A DNA stretch of 64,000 nucleotides from Vigna angularis (taxonomy: Eukaryota > Streptophyta > Magnoliopsida > Fabales > Fabaceae), in NCBI RefSeq assembly GCF_016808095.1, contig NC_068970.1, forward strand, positions 14,924,501 to 14,988,500. The letters are read 5' to 3'. Of the stretch, positions 11,781 through 23,865 are shown in pieces (the stretch's first letter is position 1; every line of letters begins with the position of its first letter). A program made the translations under genes and the position numbers. The notes below the pieces were generated by a model. The model was not told the origin of the DNA. It worked only from the letters and a program-made list of their open reading frames with translations, and ran no database searches.

Positions 11781-14700
11781 AGACGGAACAATCACAAGCT
11801 TAAAAATAATTATAAAAAAAAATTTGTTAAAAAAATATTTTTCATTGACTTAAAAGAGACATATTATAAGACAACTTCTTTATGCCTATGAATATTATCA
11901 GTGACCAGTATTACTAACTCCATGCTGTCCTAAGCTTCTCCACGTTAAGTATTAATTCTTTTAAAACAAGGACATTTGACGGTTGTGACAGAAGCAGGTT
12001 GGCGGTGTCTTTATACCTTTGTCAGCATCTAACACATAATAAATTATCTATTGCTTCATGTTTTAAAAGTTAAATGATTCCAAATCTTCCTAAAAAAGTT
12101 CCTACTTAATCAAGAAATAATTGAATGTATTTTATGTTTAACGGATATTAAAATACATTTACTTTTTCTATCTAATATTTTCAAGCTATTACCAACCATT
12201 ACTTTAAGTTTAGGAGAAATAAAATCTCAAATTTTATTTTAGTTTTAATAGTTTTATTAAATTAATTGTAAAATTTTATTTGAGAATAAAATTTAATTAA
12301 ATATTATAAGTAACTATTCATTTTTATTGATACTATGATATTGAGTTATGTGTATTATAAATCATAATTTTATTTTAAACTCCCTCGTCACTGTATATAA
12401 ATTTAGTATTTTGCCCTTTAATATTAGAGCATAAAGAGAAACAGATGTCACAAATAGATCCGTTAATTTGGTTTTCTAAGCTGGCTCGGCTTTGATCCAC
12501 ATGAATTAAGGTCAAGAAAAGCTACAAATCCAAAAATAAATTTATAGAAAAAGTTCACAAGTCAAAATATTTACAAAAACCCTATGAACTAGCCCAACCC
12601 ATTGACATTTTTTAAAAAAAAATGTTCATTTTAAATAAAAAAAAAACATATAACTAATCCTAATTTGTGACAAATCTAAGTATTATAACTTTTAAAAATA
12701 ATCAAACTACATTTGATTGGTCAAAGTTATGGTCAAAACATCTATACAAGTTTTCTAAAAATAAAAAAGTAACAGTATTTTTATAAAAATACTTAATTAC
12801 TTAATTAATTGTCACATAAAATAGTTTAACAATTAACTTTCTGAAACTATATTTCAATTTAAGAAAGTTGGATCCTACCTTCTTCAAAAAATATTTCTTA
12901 TAAAAATGTTCAAAAACCATTTTTGAAAAATATTGTTTACCGAAAATGTTATTTATTTATTAAATACATATTAGAAAAAGTAACAATAACTTAGACCCTC
13001 TTTAAAAAAATTAATAACAGTGATCAATAAATAATTAAGAAAATAATCAAATTATGGTTATAAATATTGAGAAATTTTTTAAAAAGAAAACGAGACCTTA
13101 AAATTCGGCCAAAAATTTATTATGTTTCATATATTTTCAATTATAGGATTAATAATACGTGTTGCAAGTTATTTATAATTCAAAAAATTATTATTATTTT
13201 ATAATAATAATAATAAATAACAATAACGTTGTTTAAATTTATTACTCTAGGATGACGTTGATCAAAATAGATTTTTTTTAAAGTTTTCGAGTTTGAATTT
13301 ATTCAAAAAAATTATGATTAGATTATTTATATTAGGTATATCAAGTTGTAGATAATTTTCACATCAAAATTGAATTATGATTTATTTTTAATAAGTTAAA
13401 AGTTGATGATTAATATTAAATTAAACATTTAAAAAAATATAAGCTTTAAATTTGACTCTTTTTTTAAAATTAAGTATATTAAAAAATTATATGAACAAAC
13501 TCATTTTTACTTTAATTATTAAATTAGATCAGTTCATATTAATTGAGAATTTAATTTCCTGAAATTGAATTTTTAACATGAAAAAAATAATCTCATATTT
13601 TTTTTTTAAATTAAAAAATATATAAAATTTAATGATATAAAGAATGAGTCTTGAATGACTAAATTATGAATTTGTGAAAAGTAGAGAAATTTAAAAATTA
13701 AACTCACCTTAATCCTGACCTAATGCATTTGAGAGGAGACTTCCTAAAATGGGTTAGGACTGACTCATGTATCATGTGTCAAGTTGACATCTCTAAACAC
13801 AAATATGTATTTACTATTATCTTCCAATATCACAAACAATTTTTTTAAGATATATGAAACTCAATGTTAATACAAAATATAATTATAATATTTTGAAACA
13901 TTTCAAACTTGATCTCTTAAATCTTTAGGCAGCCTGCTGTCACTATGCTCACTTGTATTATGTGAGTAAACTATTATAGCACAAAAGGTAAGAACACAAA
14001 CCAAAACAAAACAAGATAAGCTATAGATTGATTTAAAATCAAACTAACAATTTAACTATTATGACCATAATAAATGATTTCATATAAAACTAACTTGCAA
14101 TATGGCCCTAATAAAAGATCTATCATACATTTCTGTCAACTCTATTTAACTTAGCAAACAATAATTCAAACATTACAAAATAGTTGATATCATATTATTA
14201 CTTTTTCAAAAAAATTATAAATCGTCCAAAACCTCGGAAGGATTTAATGTATTGATTAGGATAAAACCAATGATTTGTTATACTTGCCTTCTCTTATCTT
14301 ACCTCGTCGTCTCATGATCATATTTTGAACCAAATTGTACAACAGGTGAATCATTCATATGTGGATTTCAACATTTCAACTCTTACACTTCAAGTAGTCT
14401 TCTCTATATGAGTCAAGTACTTAATCGAGTGAGAATAATTTATTCCCATCTATATTATTTCTCCACTTTTATACCAAAAATACTTCGTTTCTAACTCATT
14501 TTTACCATTTAAACAAACCCTTTGGATTTTTCAACATAGGAAAATCACAACGCACATAATTTATAATTTACATAATCAATTCACAAAATTCATAGTCCCA
14601 ATTATGTAAATATATTCATCAGTCCCCAATTTCAACAATTTATAGACCTTAAAAGCTAATAACAATATTTATAGAATTTACAAACTTTAGAGCACAAAAA

Positions 14701-15351
14701 AAAAATTATGTAGATTGAAGAGATTATACCCTCCACAATTCATTCGTATAGGTGACTCAAACTATATGAAAAAATTTCATATCAATGATCTGAACTACAC
14801 CATACTCAAACAGATGCAGAGAATTCAGATTGAAGAGAATTAAATAAAATACAACTCGTAAAAACCATAAATAAAACAATTTGTACTCTAAAAAGATAGA
14901 GAATGAACTTACTCAAATGCTAATTCTCGGTTAGATTAACAGGATTCTCTACATGGGCTAAGAGGTAATGTCTTATTGAAAAACAAATAAAAAGGAAGTA
15001 AATAGACTTAAAAAAAATTATAGAAAATGAATAATTTTTTTTTTAAATGAACTCTTATGATTAAAATCTATGTATACATTATACCTATATCATTTTATTA
15101 AACCTTCTACAATTTTATAATTACTCATTTTCTAAATTTTTACATATTTTACATATAATGGTACAAAATAAAATTGTACATATTTTAATCATACAAATTT
15201 TGATTGTACAAAATTTATTCCTACAATTTTATGTTTTCAACACATTTTCTTGGTCTGGTCTTCATAATCATAGAGTAAATGTTATCAAAAATATTTTTGA
15301 AATTACAAAAATAATTAATTGACAATGCAGGAAAAATATTAAAATTGAATA

Positions 15352-15355
<4 letters not shown>

Positions 15356-15386
<31 letters not shown>
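15356..15386. repeat. (TA)n microsatellite
   Basis: Perfect TA dinucleotide run of about 15 units in AT-rich intergenic DNA. Confidence 0.95.
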
Positions 15387-15390
<4 letters not shown>

Positions 15391-16996
15391 AATAGAAAAT
15401 AGAAAAGAAATTTGAGAATCGCGATGGCTATATCTACTACACTTTGCAACTTAACAAAAACATCAGTAGATATCAAGTCTAAGAAGGCCGTTATTTAACT
15501 TAAATTGTGATGGAAACCTTTTATTTAAGGGTTGAGTGACTTTAGGATTAATCCTTCACTTTCATCATTTTTTAGGTAGTATATGAAGGTAACATAATAA
15601 AAAAATCTTAGAATAATAGTTAATTTTAAATAAACATACCAAAGACATTAAGTTTGTGAAAAAAAAATACTATAATTGATAATATTTTGAAGGACCCAAA
15701 TTATATTAAAATATAAATATAAGTTAAATTTTATTTAACTATATAAAATTATTGATATTATAAACATTTTATATAATTTGATATTTAAAAGAACTTTAAA
15801 ATCGGTTTGCAAGTGAATATTCAGCAAAGTTTCACATATAGTAATATGAAGAAGAAAAAAAAGCAACCATTGCTAGAAAGTTGTAACCATAATTCATCTG
15901 GTATAAAGGACTTGTATATGGTCTATGACAAAAGAGTTTGTAATTTTGTCACAAAAAAGTTTACCATTGCTAGAAAATTATGTTTGTGATGTACTTTTAT
16001 TTAAATTTCTGTATTTATGTTTTAAGAGATTTTTTTTAATTACATAGAAAAATGCCAAAGAAAATAAATGGAAAAGAAGAAGTCTAAAACAATATTTAAC
16101 GACACTTAATACATTTTTTACTTTAAAAAAAAGAGACAAATTACGTCTAATTTTCAGATACGCTTGAAATATGGTTGAAATCGTGTTAATATATGCTAAA
16201 GTACTGATTTTAATATGAAAATTAGAAATAGAGTTCTCATTGGAATTAAAAATCATACGAATCACAACTTTTAATCGGAATATATGAATTTTAATTGCTC
16301 TTAAAAATGGTGAAATCGGAAATAAATTTAGCTACTTTTAAATATAAAATTTAATTGCTGAAAAATAAAAACTCTGGATAAATATAAAAAAGTACAAAAT
16401 TAAGATGAAAAACATAATTATACTGCAAAACATTTTTAATACTCTAAATACTTTAAAATTGGATATAATATTTTTGAATTTTTTTTATTTCTAAAAGAGA
16501 AAAAAAAACTAAATTTATTTATTTAGAAGAGATTAAAATATTTTTCTCTTTCAAAATAAAATAAAATAAAAATTTAATATTGAAAGTATACTAGTTATTT
16601 TTTTGTAATATATAAATTTTAATAATATTTTTTAAATAATTTTATACCGTTTTTCTTTAAAGAAAAAAATTGTTTTCTTGGTTAGAAAAGTTAAGAATAA
16701 CATTAATATATTACCGTTTTCAATTTTTAAAATGAATTCGTAAATTACCCTTCTAAAAAATCAATAGAATAGGTCGTTATTTTAGAGCACAATATTAAAA
16801 TTATGAATATTAAAATCAAACTGATTGATAATGCATAACTTTTAATTTTAAATTTTTACTTAAAAATGGTTACACTGCACGACATTTCAACCCAGTACGT
16901 GACAACTTCCAATTTTCATTGAAAAGAAAATGGTATATCTAACAAGAACTAGTAGAAAGACACATCCTAAAATAGAACACTAACCCTAAAAAAAAC

Positions 16997-17446
16997 CTAA
17001 AACCTTTGCACCTTGTCACTCTTTACAGTAGGATTTTCCTTAGAAATCGCTTCACGCCCTGCAGCCTTGAAGTCATAGGTACACTCGTGCTTCTCCGGGT
17101 AACGGTGCACCCCGCAGAAGATGGTCCCACACTTGCACAGGAACCCGGTTAAACCCACTTTTCTGTTACAATGCCCGCACCGATTCTTGGGTTTGGAAGG
17201 CCCAGCCGCGCACGGCGGCGACTGCTCGACCAAAGAGGATGGCTTTACCTCGTCAAGAAACGCTGGCGGCGCGGAGGGATAGAAGAGAGAGTTTATCGCA
17301 GAAGGATACTCCTGGAGACAAAGTTCCTTGTAGCATTTGGAACAGAAGTTTCCTTTGTCGGGAGTGCCGAAGAAACCGCAGTTGTTGGCGCAGAGATTGG
17401 GCTCCGAAGTGGGGTAGCTGATGCCGTTGTTAGATTGAGAATCCAT
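16997..17446 (-). CDS. A20/AN1 zinc-finger stress-associated protein (SAP)
   Basis: Single-exon gene for a 149-residue protein. Residues 19-38 are an A20 zinc finger (Cys19, Cys23, Cys35, Cys38). Residues 90-122 are an AN1 finger (Cys90, Cys93, Cys104, Cys106, Cys111, His114, His120, Cys122), with the typical FLCKCGTIFCGVHRYPEKHEC core. All zinc ligands of both fingers are present, and the length and lack of introns match plant SAPs. By family knowledge these are cytosolic or nuclear stress-induced proteins whose A20 domain can bind ubiquitin or act as an E3 ligase, linked to cold, salt and drought tolerance. The stretch from 39 to 87 is a proline/serine-rich linker. The reading frame is more GC-rich than its flanks. 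Which SAP paralogue this is cannot be decided by eye. Confidence 0.95.
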   Translation of the reverse strand: MDSQSNNGISYPTSEPNLCANNCGFFGTPDKGNFCSKCYKELCLQEYPSAINSLFYPSAPPAFLDEVKPSSLVEQSPPCAAGPSKPKNRCGHCNRKVGLTGFLCKCGTIFCGVHRYPEKHECTYDFKAAGREAISKENPTVKSDKVQRF

Positions 17447-17520
17447 GTTTTTGGATCGCTGAATTCTGTGATTTTACTCTGAGGGGATTATGTATTGTGA
17501 AAACGTGGAGAATGGTCACA

Positions 17521-17534
17521 CATATATATATAAC
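17521..17534 (-). promoter_or_regulatory. Probable TATA box of the SAP gene
   Basis: On the minus strand the string TTATATATATATG lies about 75 bp upstream of the ATG at 17446, a usual distance for a plant TATA box with a short 5' leader. Placement by position only. Confidence 0.6.
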
Positions 17535-17559
17535 GACCGCGAGTATGATGTTGGTTTGA

Positions 17560-18167
17560 AAAGATTTGCTATCTTATTAAAAGATCACGTCAATATCCTC
17601 ATATTTTATTTTGATTAATCAATCAATAACCACCTCGTATTTATTTATATGAAAAATCTATGATACCATATATTTAACTTAATTATAAAGATATAGGTCT
17701 ACTTTTAAATATATTTCTTTTAGTTGTATTTCATTTCGGGAGGGAATCAGTTATATATCCCACACGTAATTCTGAAAAAAAATCTAATTATTATTTTATC
17801 ATTGTTTCCTTAATTTGATATTTTTATAAGTATTATCTTAGGATATTTTTCAAATATTTTTATATTTTTATTTCGTTATGAAACTTATTAACAAAATGTT
17901 ATAAAAGTGAAATGTATCTAGTGATTAAGCTAAAATAAGATAACTATTATATTATTTTATAATTGATTGTTTGGTGTCGAATATGATTTTTTTTATCTAT
18001 CTTATTCTTGTATATGAAGAGTATTTCAGATACAGAAGGGAGTAGATTTGAAAAATAATATAGTAAGCAAGATCAATTTTCTCCTTTTTTTCATACTATA
18101 TCTTATCTCTATTATAACTATTATTTTGCTTTCATCATTATCACTGTTACTGTTAAAACTACTACAA

Positions 18168-18241
<74 letters not shown>

Positions 18242-18656
18242 CATTATTAATGCTAAGATCTTCTCATTAGCATCACGCATATATTGTTATTCAATTTTAT
18301 AATGAACACTAAATTGTATCTATGTTCAATATTTATCTAATTTTTATCTTATATTATTTTAATATGGTTTAACCTAGATCATTAAACGAGTTTTAAATTT
18401 ATATATTCAAATATAATATAAATTATATTTACAATTATCTCTTAAATCCTGTTGTGATATCATTAAATATAATTAAATCTTAAATTAATTAAACTAATAC
18501 ATGTTTAAGATATAAATAATTATTGATATTATTAATTAAAATTAAACAATTTAACTAACTTTATTTAGAGAGAGAACAGTAGTATTAGCGAGATCACAGA
18601 TAAACCTTCTTTAATTCATATTCGTGTTCAAAAGGTTGTGCGAGAGAGATGGACGA
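17560..18656. other. AT-rich intergenic stretch with an ATT microsatellite
   Basis: No gene. A trinucleotide (ATT)n run occupies about 18171-18241, giving polyisoleucine frames on both strands that are not genes. The remainder is AT-rich and featureless. Confidence 0.75.
18171..18241. repeat. (ATT)n microsatellite
   Basis: About 23 uninterrupted TTA/ATT units, seen directly. Confidence 0.97.
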
Positions 18657-19470
18657 GTTATTAGTAGCCATGACAAAAAATTCTGGACCCGCGGATATAT
18701 GTAGATAAAATTCACGACAGATTGTTGGTATCCGCAGATATTTACTATCTGTGGGTTGCAGGTAGCGGGTTTTTTAATACCTGCTTATAAACAAGTCGGG
18801 TGCGGGTATTATACTATTTGTACCCGTTGATATTCGCTACCCGCAAAAAATAAAAATAAAAATAAAAATTTAATTTATATTTATTAAATTAAATTTAGGT
18901 TTAAACCCTCGGATGGTCCTCGTATTTATACGAGAATCTCAAATGGGTCATCGTTTTTTTTTTCGGCCTCAATTGGGTCATATTTTTTGTAAAAATGAGC
19001 CAATTTTACCCTAACCGTTAAGTGCTGCGTTAAGTTTAGCTGAGTTGTATTTTATATTTTGATGGCGTGGCACTGTTGATTAGAATTGATGGCTGATGTG
19101 TTTTAAAATCAAATCCACGTGGCACCGCTTCTTCTTTCCTCCAACCATTGATCACCTTTCACCTCTTCCGCTCCTCCTCCGCCCAAGTTGTTTTCTTTCC
19201 ACTCCCATCCTCAAACCCTCGCTCCCCAGACACACACCCTTTCTCCCTCTCAAACTAAAAAAAGCCGTCGTTGGGGGCACGTTTGTCGAACTCCTCTTCT
19301 CCTCCACCGACGAAGCACCTCATCTTCCATTCTCTCCTTTGAATGTCAACAAGGTCATAAAGATCAGTGCTTTCAAAACTGCCCCTGTTTAGCTTAAAAA
19401 AAATTAAAACTTGTATGTTTCTGCATAACTGCAATTTATAGAGGATGGTGGTATGGACACAAAGATATAT

Positions 19471-19599
19471 CCCATGAAAGCCGAACATTTTGTCCACCCA
19501 AAAGTGTGCCGTTTAAAACCCGCAAAGCTTCTTCTGCACAGCTCTTGATGCATAAACCCTCAAATGGTCATTGGTAACATTAGGATCCAAATTGCCGAC
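19471..19599 (-). pseudogene. Captured RBP45/RBP47-type RRM fragment
   Basis: Minus-strand translation gives VGNLDPNVTNDHLR, then, after a junction, SCAEEALRVLNGTLLGGQ and NVRLSWG. These are the first and last parts of the third RNA-recognition motif of plant oligouridylate-binding RBP45/RBP47 proteins. The middle of the RRM (the QVFSQYGE to FVQFADR part) is absent, and the two pieces are out of frame, so the fragment cannot make a folded domain. It lies inside the Pack-MULE at 18898-20035. Confidence 0.8.
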
Positions 19600-19668
19600 A
19601 AAAATCTGCAATTAAACTAGGGTCATGAACAAGAACAAAGAAGAGCAGGATTCTGATATGCAACGACC

Positions 19669-19815
19669 ATGGGCCTGTGGCTTTTGATGTGGGCAACGGC
19701 CATGGGCCTTTTGATCCAGCTCCTCTCCGCCTGCCTCGGCGTTGCCACCGGGAAGCACCTCGCTGAACTCTGCAGGGACTACTCAACCCTTGTTCTCACC
19801 TTGAGCGTGGAAGGT
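19669..19815 (+). pseudogene. Captured NRAMP metal-transporter fragment
   Basis: Plus-strand translation gives [20 protein letters not shown] and [13 protein letters not shown], matching the region of transmembrane segments 2-3 of plant NRAMP divalent-metal transporters, where WATAMGLL and GKHLAE are family-typical. Similarity ends right after CRD, where the frame continues into unrelated sequence towards the TIR. It is a single captured exon or part of one inside the Pack-MULE. It is not a functional transporter. Confidence 0.8.
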
Positions 19816-20400
19816 GATTTAAAACACATCAGCCATTCAATTTTAATCAACAATGCCACGCCATCAAAATATAAAATACAGCTCAACTAAACTTAACGTC
19901 GTTTGAGAGCACTTAACAGTTAGGGTAAAATTGGCTCATTTTTACAAAAAATATCACCCAATTGAGACCGAAAAAAAAACGATGACCCATTTGAGATTCC
20001 CATATAAATATGAGGACCATCCGAGGGTTTAAACCTTAAATTTAATTAAAATTAACATTAATTTATATTTTATAAAGTTAAATATAATTAAAATTAATTT
20101 TAATTTATATTTAATTTAATATATTATATTTTATATATTTTTTGTAATTTTATTTAAGTTTTATTATAATATTTTATAAAAATATATATTTTTAAATATT
20201 TGTAGGTATCCGCGGGTGTCCATGGATATTTGCGGGTATTCGCGGATATCGACGGATTATAAAATATCCGCAGGTATTTTTTAAGCGAGTATCCGTGCAG
20301 GTAGTGGATCAGGTAGCGGATTTACTTTTTTTGGTCAAGTTGAATTACGGGTAGGCACTATCCGTGTTCTACTCGATCCGTTGTCATCCCTAGTTACTAG

Positions 20401-20874
20401 GTCCAATTAAGGTAGGTTTGAAAATTACTAAATTTTCTAAAAGCACCAAAATAAAGTTAAAAGAAGAAACAACTTAGAATCTTTAATAAATTCCATTTAT
20501 CCAATGTTGGCATTCTTTTCTTTGTATATCTCACAAGGTATTTTAATTTTTATTATTATTATATTGTTGTTCTAATTTTTTTTTTACATTATTAATTAAT
20601 AAAAAAATACCTTTAAAGTATTTTTTTTTCAAAAATGCATTAAAATTAATAACATTATTATGTGTGTGAATGACATAAAATTTCTATTCTTTTTTTATTC
20701 ACAAAGAAATTGTATTCTCACTTATGCATTCTAATTTGTGAGGTAGTTAAAATAATAGAGTAATTAACCATTAAACAAAATTTCATCTAGAAAAAAACGA
20801 ATTAATATACTTCGCCGAGATATTTAGAAATATATTTTCAACCGAATAAATTTAACAAATTGTTTATCCATTAC

Positions 20875-20886
<12 letters not shown>
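20401..20886. other. AT-rich intergenic stretch
   Basis: No gene or repeat recognised between the hAT target duplication and the TA microsatellite. Confidence 0.7.

Positions 20887-20967
<81 letters not shown>
20887..20967. repeat. (TA)n microsatellite, left flank of a MULE-like element
   Basis: Perfect TA run of about 40 units directly abutting the left inverted repeat of the element that ends at 24712. A matching run lies beyond the right end, so the element probably inserted into one TA tract. Confidence 0.9.
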
Positions 20968-20971
<4 letters not shown>

Positions 20972-21199
20972 GGTTTGCTAACGCGAGTACGCCTGTTTTT
21001 CAGTTGGTACATTTTAATCATGTAAACAAAAATACCTTATATATCATGGATTATAAGTTTTAAGGTTAAAGGTATTTTAATAATTTTTATTAACAAAACT
21101 AAAAAAAAAAACTCCAAACCCTTACTCACCTTCCTCATTCCTCTCAATCCTTTTCTCTTTTATCCCTTTCACTCCAACATTTTCTCTGTAGCCCCAACT

Positions 21200-21615
21200 G
21201 AAAAAAATCAGAAACAGTGACGGTTAAACAATCTTACAAAAACATGATTTTATAATGAATTTTCATTTTATAATTTTTGTCTTATCTAATTTTATCCAAT
21301 GTTCACAAGCATAAAAGAATTGGTAATTGACCTGGAAAAAATTAGAAATACTCGCTGTTAAATAATTTCTTACAAAAAATGATTTTATAATGAATTTTCA
21401 TTTTATAATTTTTGTCTTATCTAATTTTTACAAGGATAATGACATCAAAGGAATTGATAATTGGCCTGGAAAAAATCAGAACCACTCGTTGTTAAACAAT
21501 TTCTTACAAAAAATGATTTTATAATGAGTTTTCATTTTATAAGTTTTGTCATATATAATTTTATCTAATTTTCACAAGCATAATGACATCTGAAGGAATT
21601 GGTAATTGGCCTGGA
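21200..21615. repeat. Three ~130-bp tandem units inside the MULE-like element
   Basis: Each unit contains AAAATGATTTTATAATGA, TTTTCATTTTATAA and then GGAATTGGTAATTGGCCTGG or a close variant. The three units are imperfect copies, diverged by scattered substitutions and small indels. Confidence 0.85.
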
Positions 21616-22098
21616 TGGTTTTTTTAGAGATGATGATTCACCATATACAGATGATGAAATTAGATAGATTAGTAAAGATGGTGAAATTGAAGAGATCTTG
21701 AATGAACATTTTCTTGAAGGTGAATATTTCAATGACTCAACTCTTTACAAAGGCAAATTGTTTAACGACAAGTGTTTTTGGTTTTTTTAATTGGAGCTAG
21801 AGTAGGGATGATAGAGAAAAGGTTGAAGTGAGAGATGTAAGATCCTTGAAAATATTTGTAAGTTAAATGCTAAAAAAAAAATGATGAATAGTAAATTGTG
21901 AATAGTAAATTGTAAATAGTAAAAAGTGAATAGTAAAAAAAAAATTAAAAAAAAATAAATAAATAATATTTGGAAAGGATAAGTGTTCCACGTAGCTTTG
22001 AGATCAGAATTCATCAAATTGCAAATAAAAAAATTATTTTTGTAATAGTAAAATGAATAAAAAAATGAATAGTACAAAATGAATAGTAAATTTTTTTG

Positions 22099-22110
22099 CT
22101 ATAAATAGCC
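22099..22110 (+). promoter_or_regulatory. TATA box of the solo LTR
   Basis: GCTATAAATAGCC is a strong plant TATA context and is followed about 30 bp downstream by purine-rich leader-like sequence. It would start transcription rightward through the long R-U5 region. Confidence 0.6.
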
Positions 22111-22464
22111 AAGGGGGGAGGTTGAAAATTTACACCAAAGAACTTAGAAAATTTTTGAGAGAAGAGAGTTGGAAGAATTTCTAATTTCAAAGGGGATATT
22201 CTGGAAGTTTTCAGAGAGCGAGGAAATTAAGTCTGTAATAGAGGTAAGGGAAACTAACTTTGAGTATTTCTTTTTGTATTATCTTGAGTCTTGAATATGC
22301 TATATTTTTCTTTTGTCTAATTTTAAATCTTGAATATGGAGTATTTTGTTTCTGTATGATCTTGAATTTTAAATGAGAGTATGCTTTTGTGTTGATATTC
22401 AAGTGTGATAGTTGTAAAAATGTTGATTATGTTATGCCATTTGTATGTTATTAGTGGTTTATTT

Positions 22465-22825
22465 TTGTATTTTGGAAGGATTAGAAATTGTCTAACCGGC
22501 TCTGCCAGATTCAATTTCTTGTTTCCCCAAACATTTGATTGTTTTCCTTATTTATTTTTATTGTATTTTGGAAGGATTAGAAATTGTCTAACCGGCTCTG
22601 CCAGATTCAATTTCTTGATTCCCCAAACTTTTTAATTCTTTCCTTATTTATTTTTATTACATTTTTGGAAGGATTAGAAGTTGTCTAACCGGCTCTGCCA
22701 GATTCAACTTCTTATTTCCCCAGACATGTATTGTTCTTGTTATTTAATTATATTGTATTGTTGGATGGATTAGAAGTTGTCTAACCGGCTCTGCCAGATT
22801 CAACTTCTTGTTTCCCCATGAATTT
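22465..22825 (+). repeat. Four tandem 96-bp units with a conserved hairpin
   Basis: Hairpins lie at 22483-22519, 22579-22615, 22676-22712 and 22772-22808, spaced 96, 97 and 96 bp. Each has an 8-bp outer stem, then TCT/AGA, then GGC-TCT-GCC as a terminal stem and triloop. The outer stem is AGAAATTG/CAATTTCT in copies 1-2 and AGAAGTTG/CAACTTCT in copies 3-4, a paired A-T to G-C change that keeps pairing. The core TCTAACCGGCTCTGCCAGA is identical in all four, while linkers vary. Confidence 0.9.
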
Positions 22826-23865
22826 TTATATTAAGATTATTTTTATGATTGTCAAAAATTGTATTCTTCTATGACCATTTATAATAATATTTTATTATTG
22901 TTAATTGTTTATAATTATCTTGTATGAATTCTATTATGGAGGTTTATTGTGATGAATTTATTGAATGAGTTTGTTGGCTGAAATTGATCTTGTTGGAAGG
23001 TTTGGAGTAAGGGTTTTGTAATAGCTTGTATATGGATATTAAATAGATATGCAGATACTGTTTGAGGTGGTTGTGAGAGGAAGTAAAATATTAAAATTAG
23101 GCATTTTAGATTTAGAGCATAAGAAAACAAGGTAGATAAATTAAATAAATAAATTGTTAATTATTGAGGGCCTCCCTTTGTTGGTAGGATAGAGGAACCT
23201 TAAAAACCTGAGTTGGCACATCCCTGATCATAGAGCAGCCCTGGCCTGGTCCAGTCAGTTGTGACTAGTCATATGTGCTGGCGTCGAAGGTGAGTTTGAT
23301 GCGTTCAGACATCTGGGTCCTCTCCGGTGACCAATTGGGGTAAAGAAAGATCTCTAATAGGATGAAAATAAAATAAAATAAGTCAATTGTAGATGCATAA
23401 AGTTATCATGGTAAAAACTTCATATATATTTTATTTATCGTTACGTTGAGCTCAGACTTTAATACGTAGTTGCTAAGATATGTTGAAATGTTTTGGCTGA
23501 TCTATGAATCTTTGATTGGTGAAATTATGTTGAGTTATACTCGTTATGGTCAAAATGAGTTTATAATATGAAGTATGATATCTGGCAATATGTTTAATTT
23601 ATTGACACCAAATACGTTATTGTTAAATTATGATTAAAGAATGAACATGATTGAGTTATGTGGAGAAGAGGTTATGAATTGTTGATTTGATGAAATGTTG
23701 GAGTGTATAAGAGGGTATGAAATGTTGATTTGATGAAATGTTGGAGTGGATATAAGAAATTATTGCTTATGAAATGATGTTTCCTACGGGAAGTAGTATA
23801 TTCGGTTATACCATGAGAGCTTGATATGAGCAAAGTAACACCTGAGGTTTATGAAAGCAGACAGC

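Larger units (their letters stand above)
10694..16996. other. Long AT-rich intergenic region
   Basis: No gene is supported on either strand. I looked here for the missing kinesin motor exons upstream of the ARK-like locus and saw none. Small features are a TA run near 11201-11216, a direct duplication at 11697-11780, a (TA)n run at 15356-15386 and a weak hAT-like inverted pair discussed under rejected items. The short ORFs (for example at 11296-11508 and 15807-15989) lack coding character. Confidence 0.7.
18898..20035. mobile_element. Pack-MULE carrying NRAMP and RBP45/47 gene fragments
   Basis: The terminal inverted repeats, about 210-220 bp (18898-19107 and 19815-20035), start GGTTTAAACCCTCGGATGG on both ends and are close to 90% alike by eye. 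A perfect 9-bp target duplication TTAAATTTA flanks the unit (18889-18897, 20036-20044), as expected for MULEs. The interior is much more GC-rich than the surroundings and contains at least two recognisable host gene pieces, in opposite orientation, plus an unidentified proline-rich stretch at about 19110-19390. This is the hallmark of a Pack-MULE. It inserted into the hAT element at 18665-20392. Confidence 0.85.
18665..20392. mobile_element. Non-autonomous hAT-type element interrupted by a Pack-MULE
   Basis: Ends read TAGCCATGACAA (left) and TAGGGATGACAA (right, other strand). The flanks GTTATTAG (18657-18664) and GTTACTAG (20393-20400) form an 8-bp duplication with one mismatch. Inside, both arms carry GC-rich words such as CCCGCGGATA, GGTAGCGGG and TATCCGCGGG typical of this plant repeat class. 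Without the inserted MULE (18898-20035) and its duplicated 9 bp the element is about 580 bp. No transposase is encoded. Confidence 0.75.

Noticed and set aside
12440..13795. Possible hAT-like element (AGATGTCA... and ...TGACATCT ends with CTGGCTCGG- and CCTAATGC-like interior words)
   Set aside because: The inverted ends are short and imperfect and no 8-bp duplication could be found, so the borders cannot be supported.
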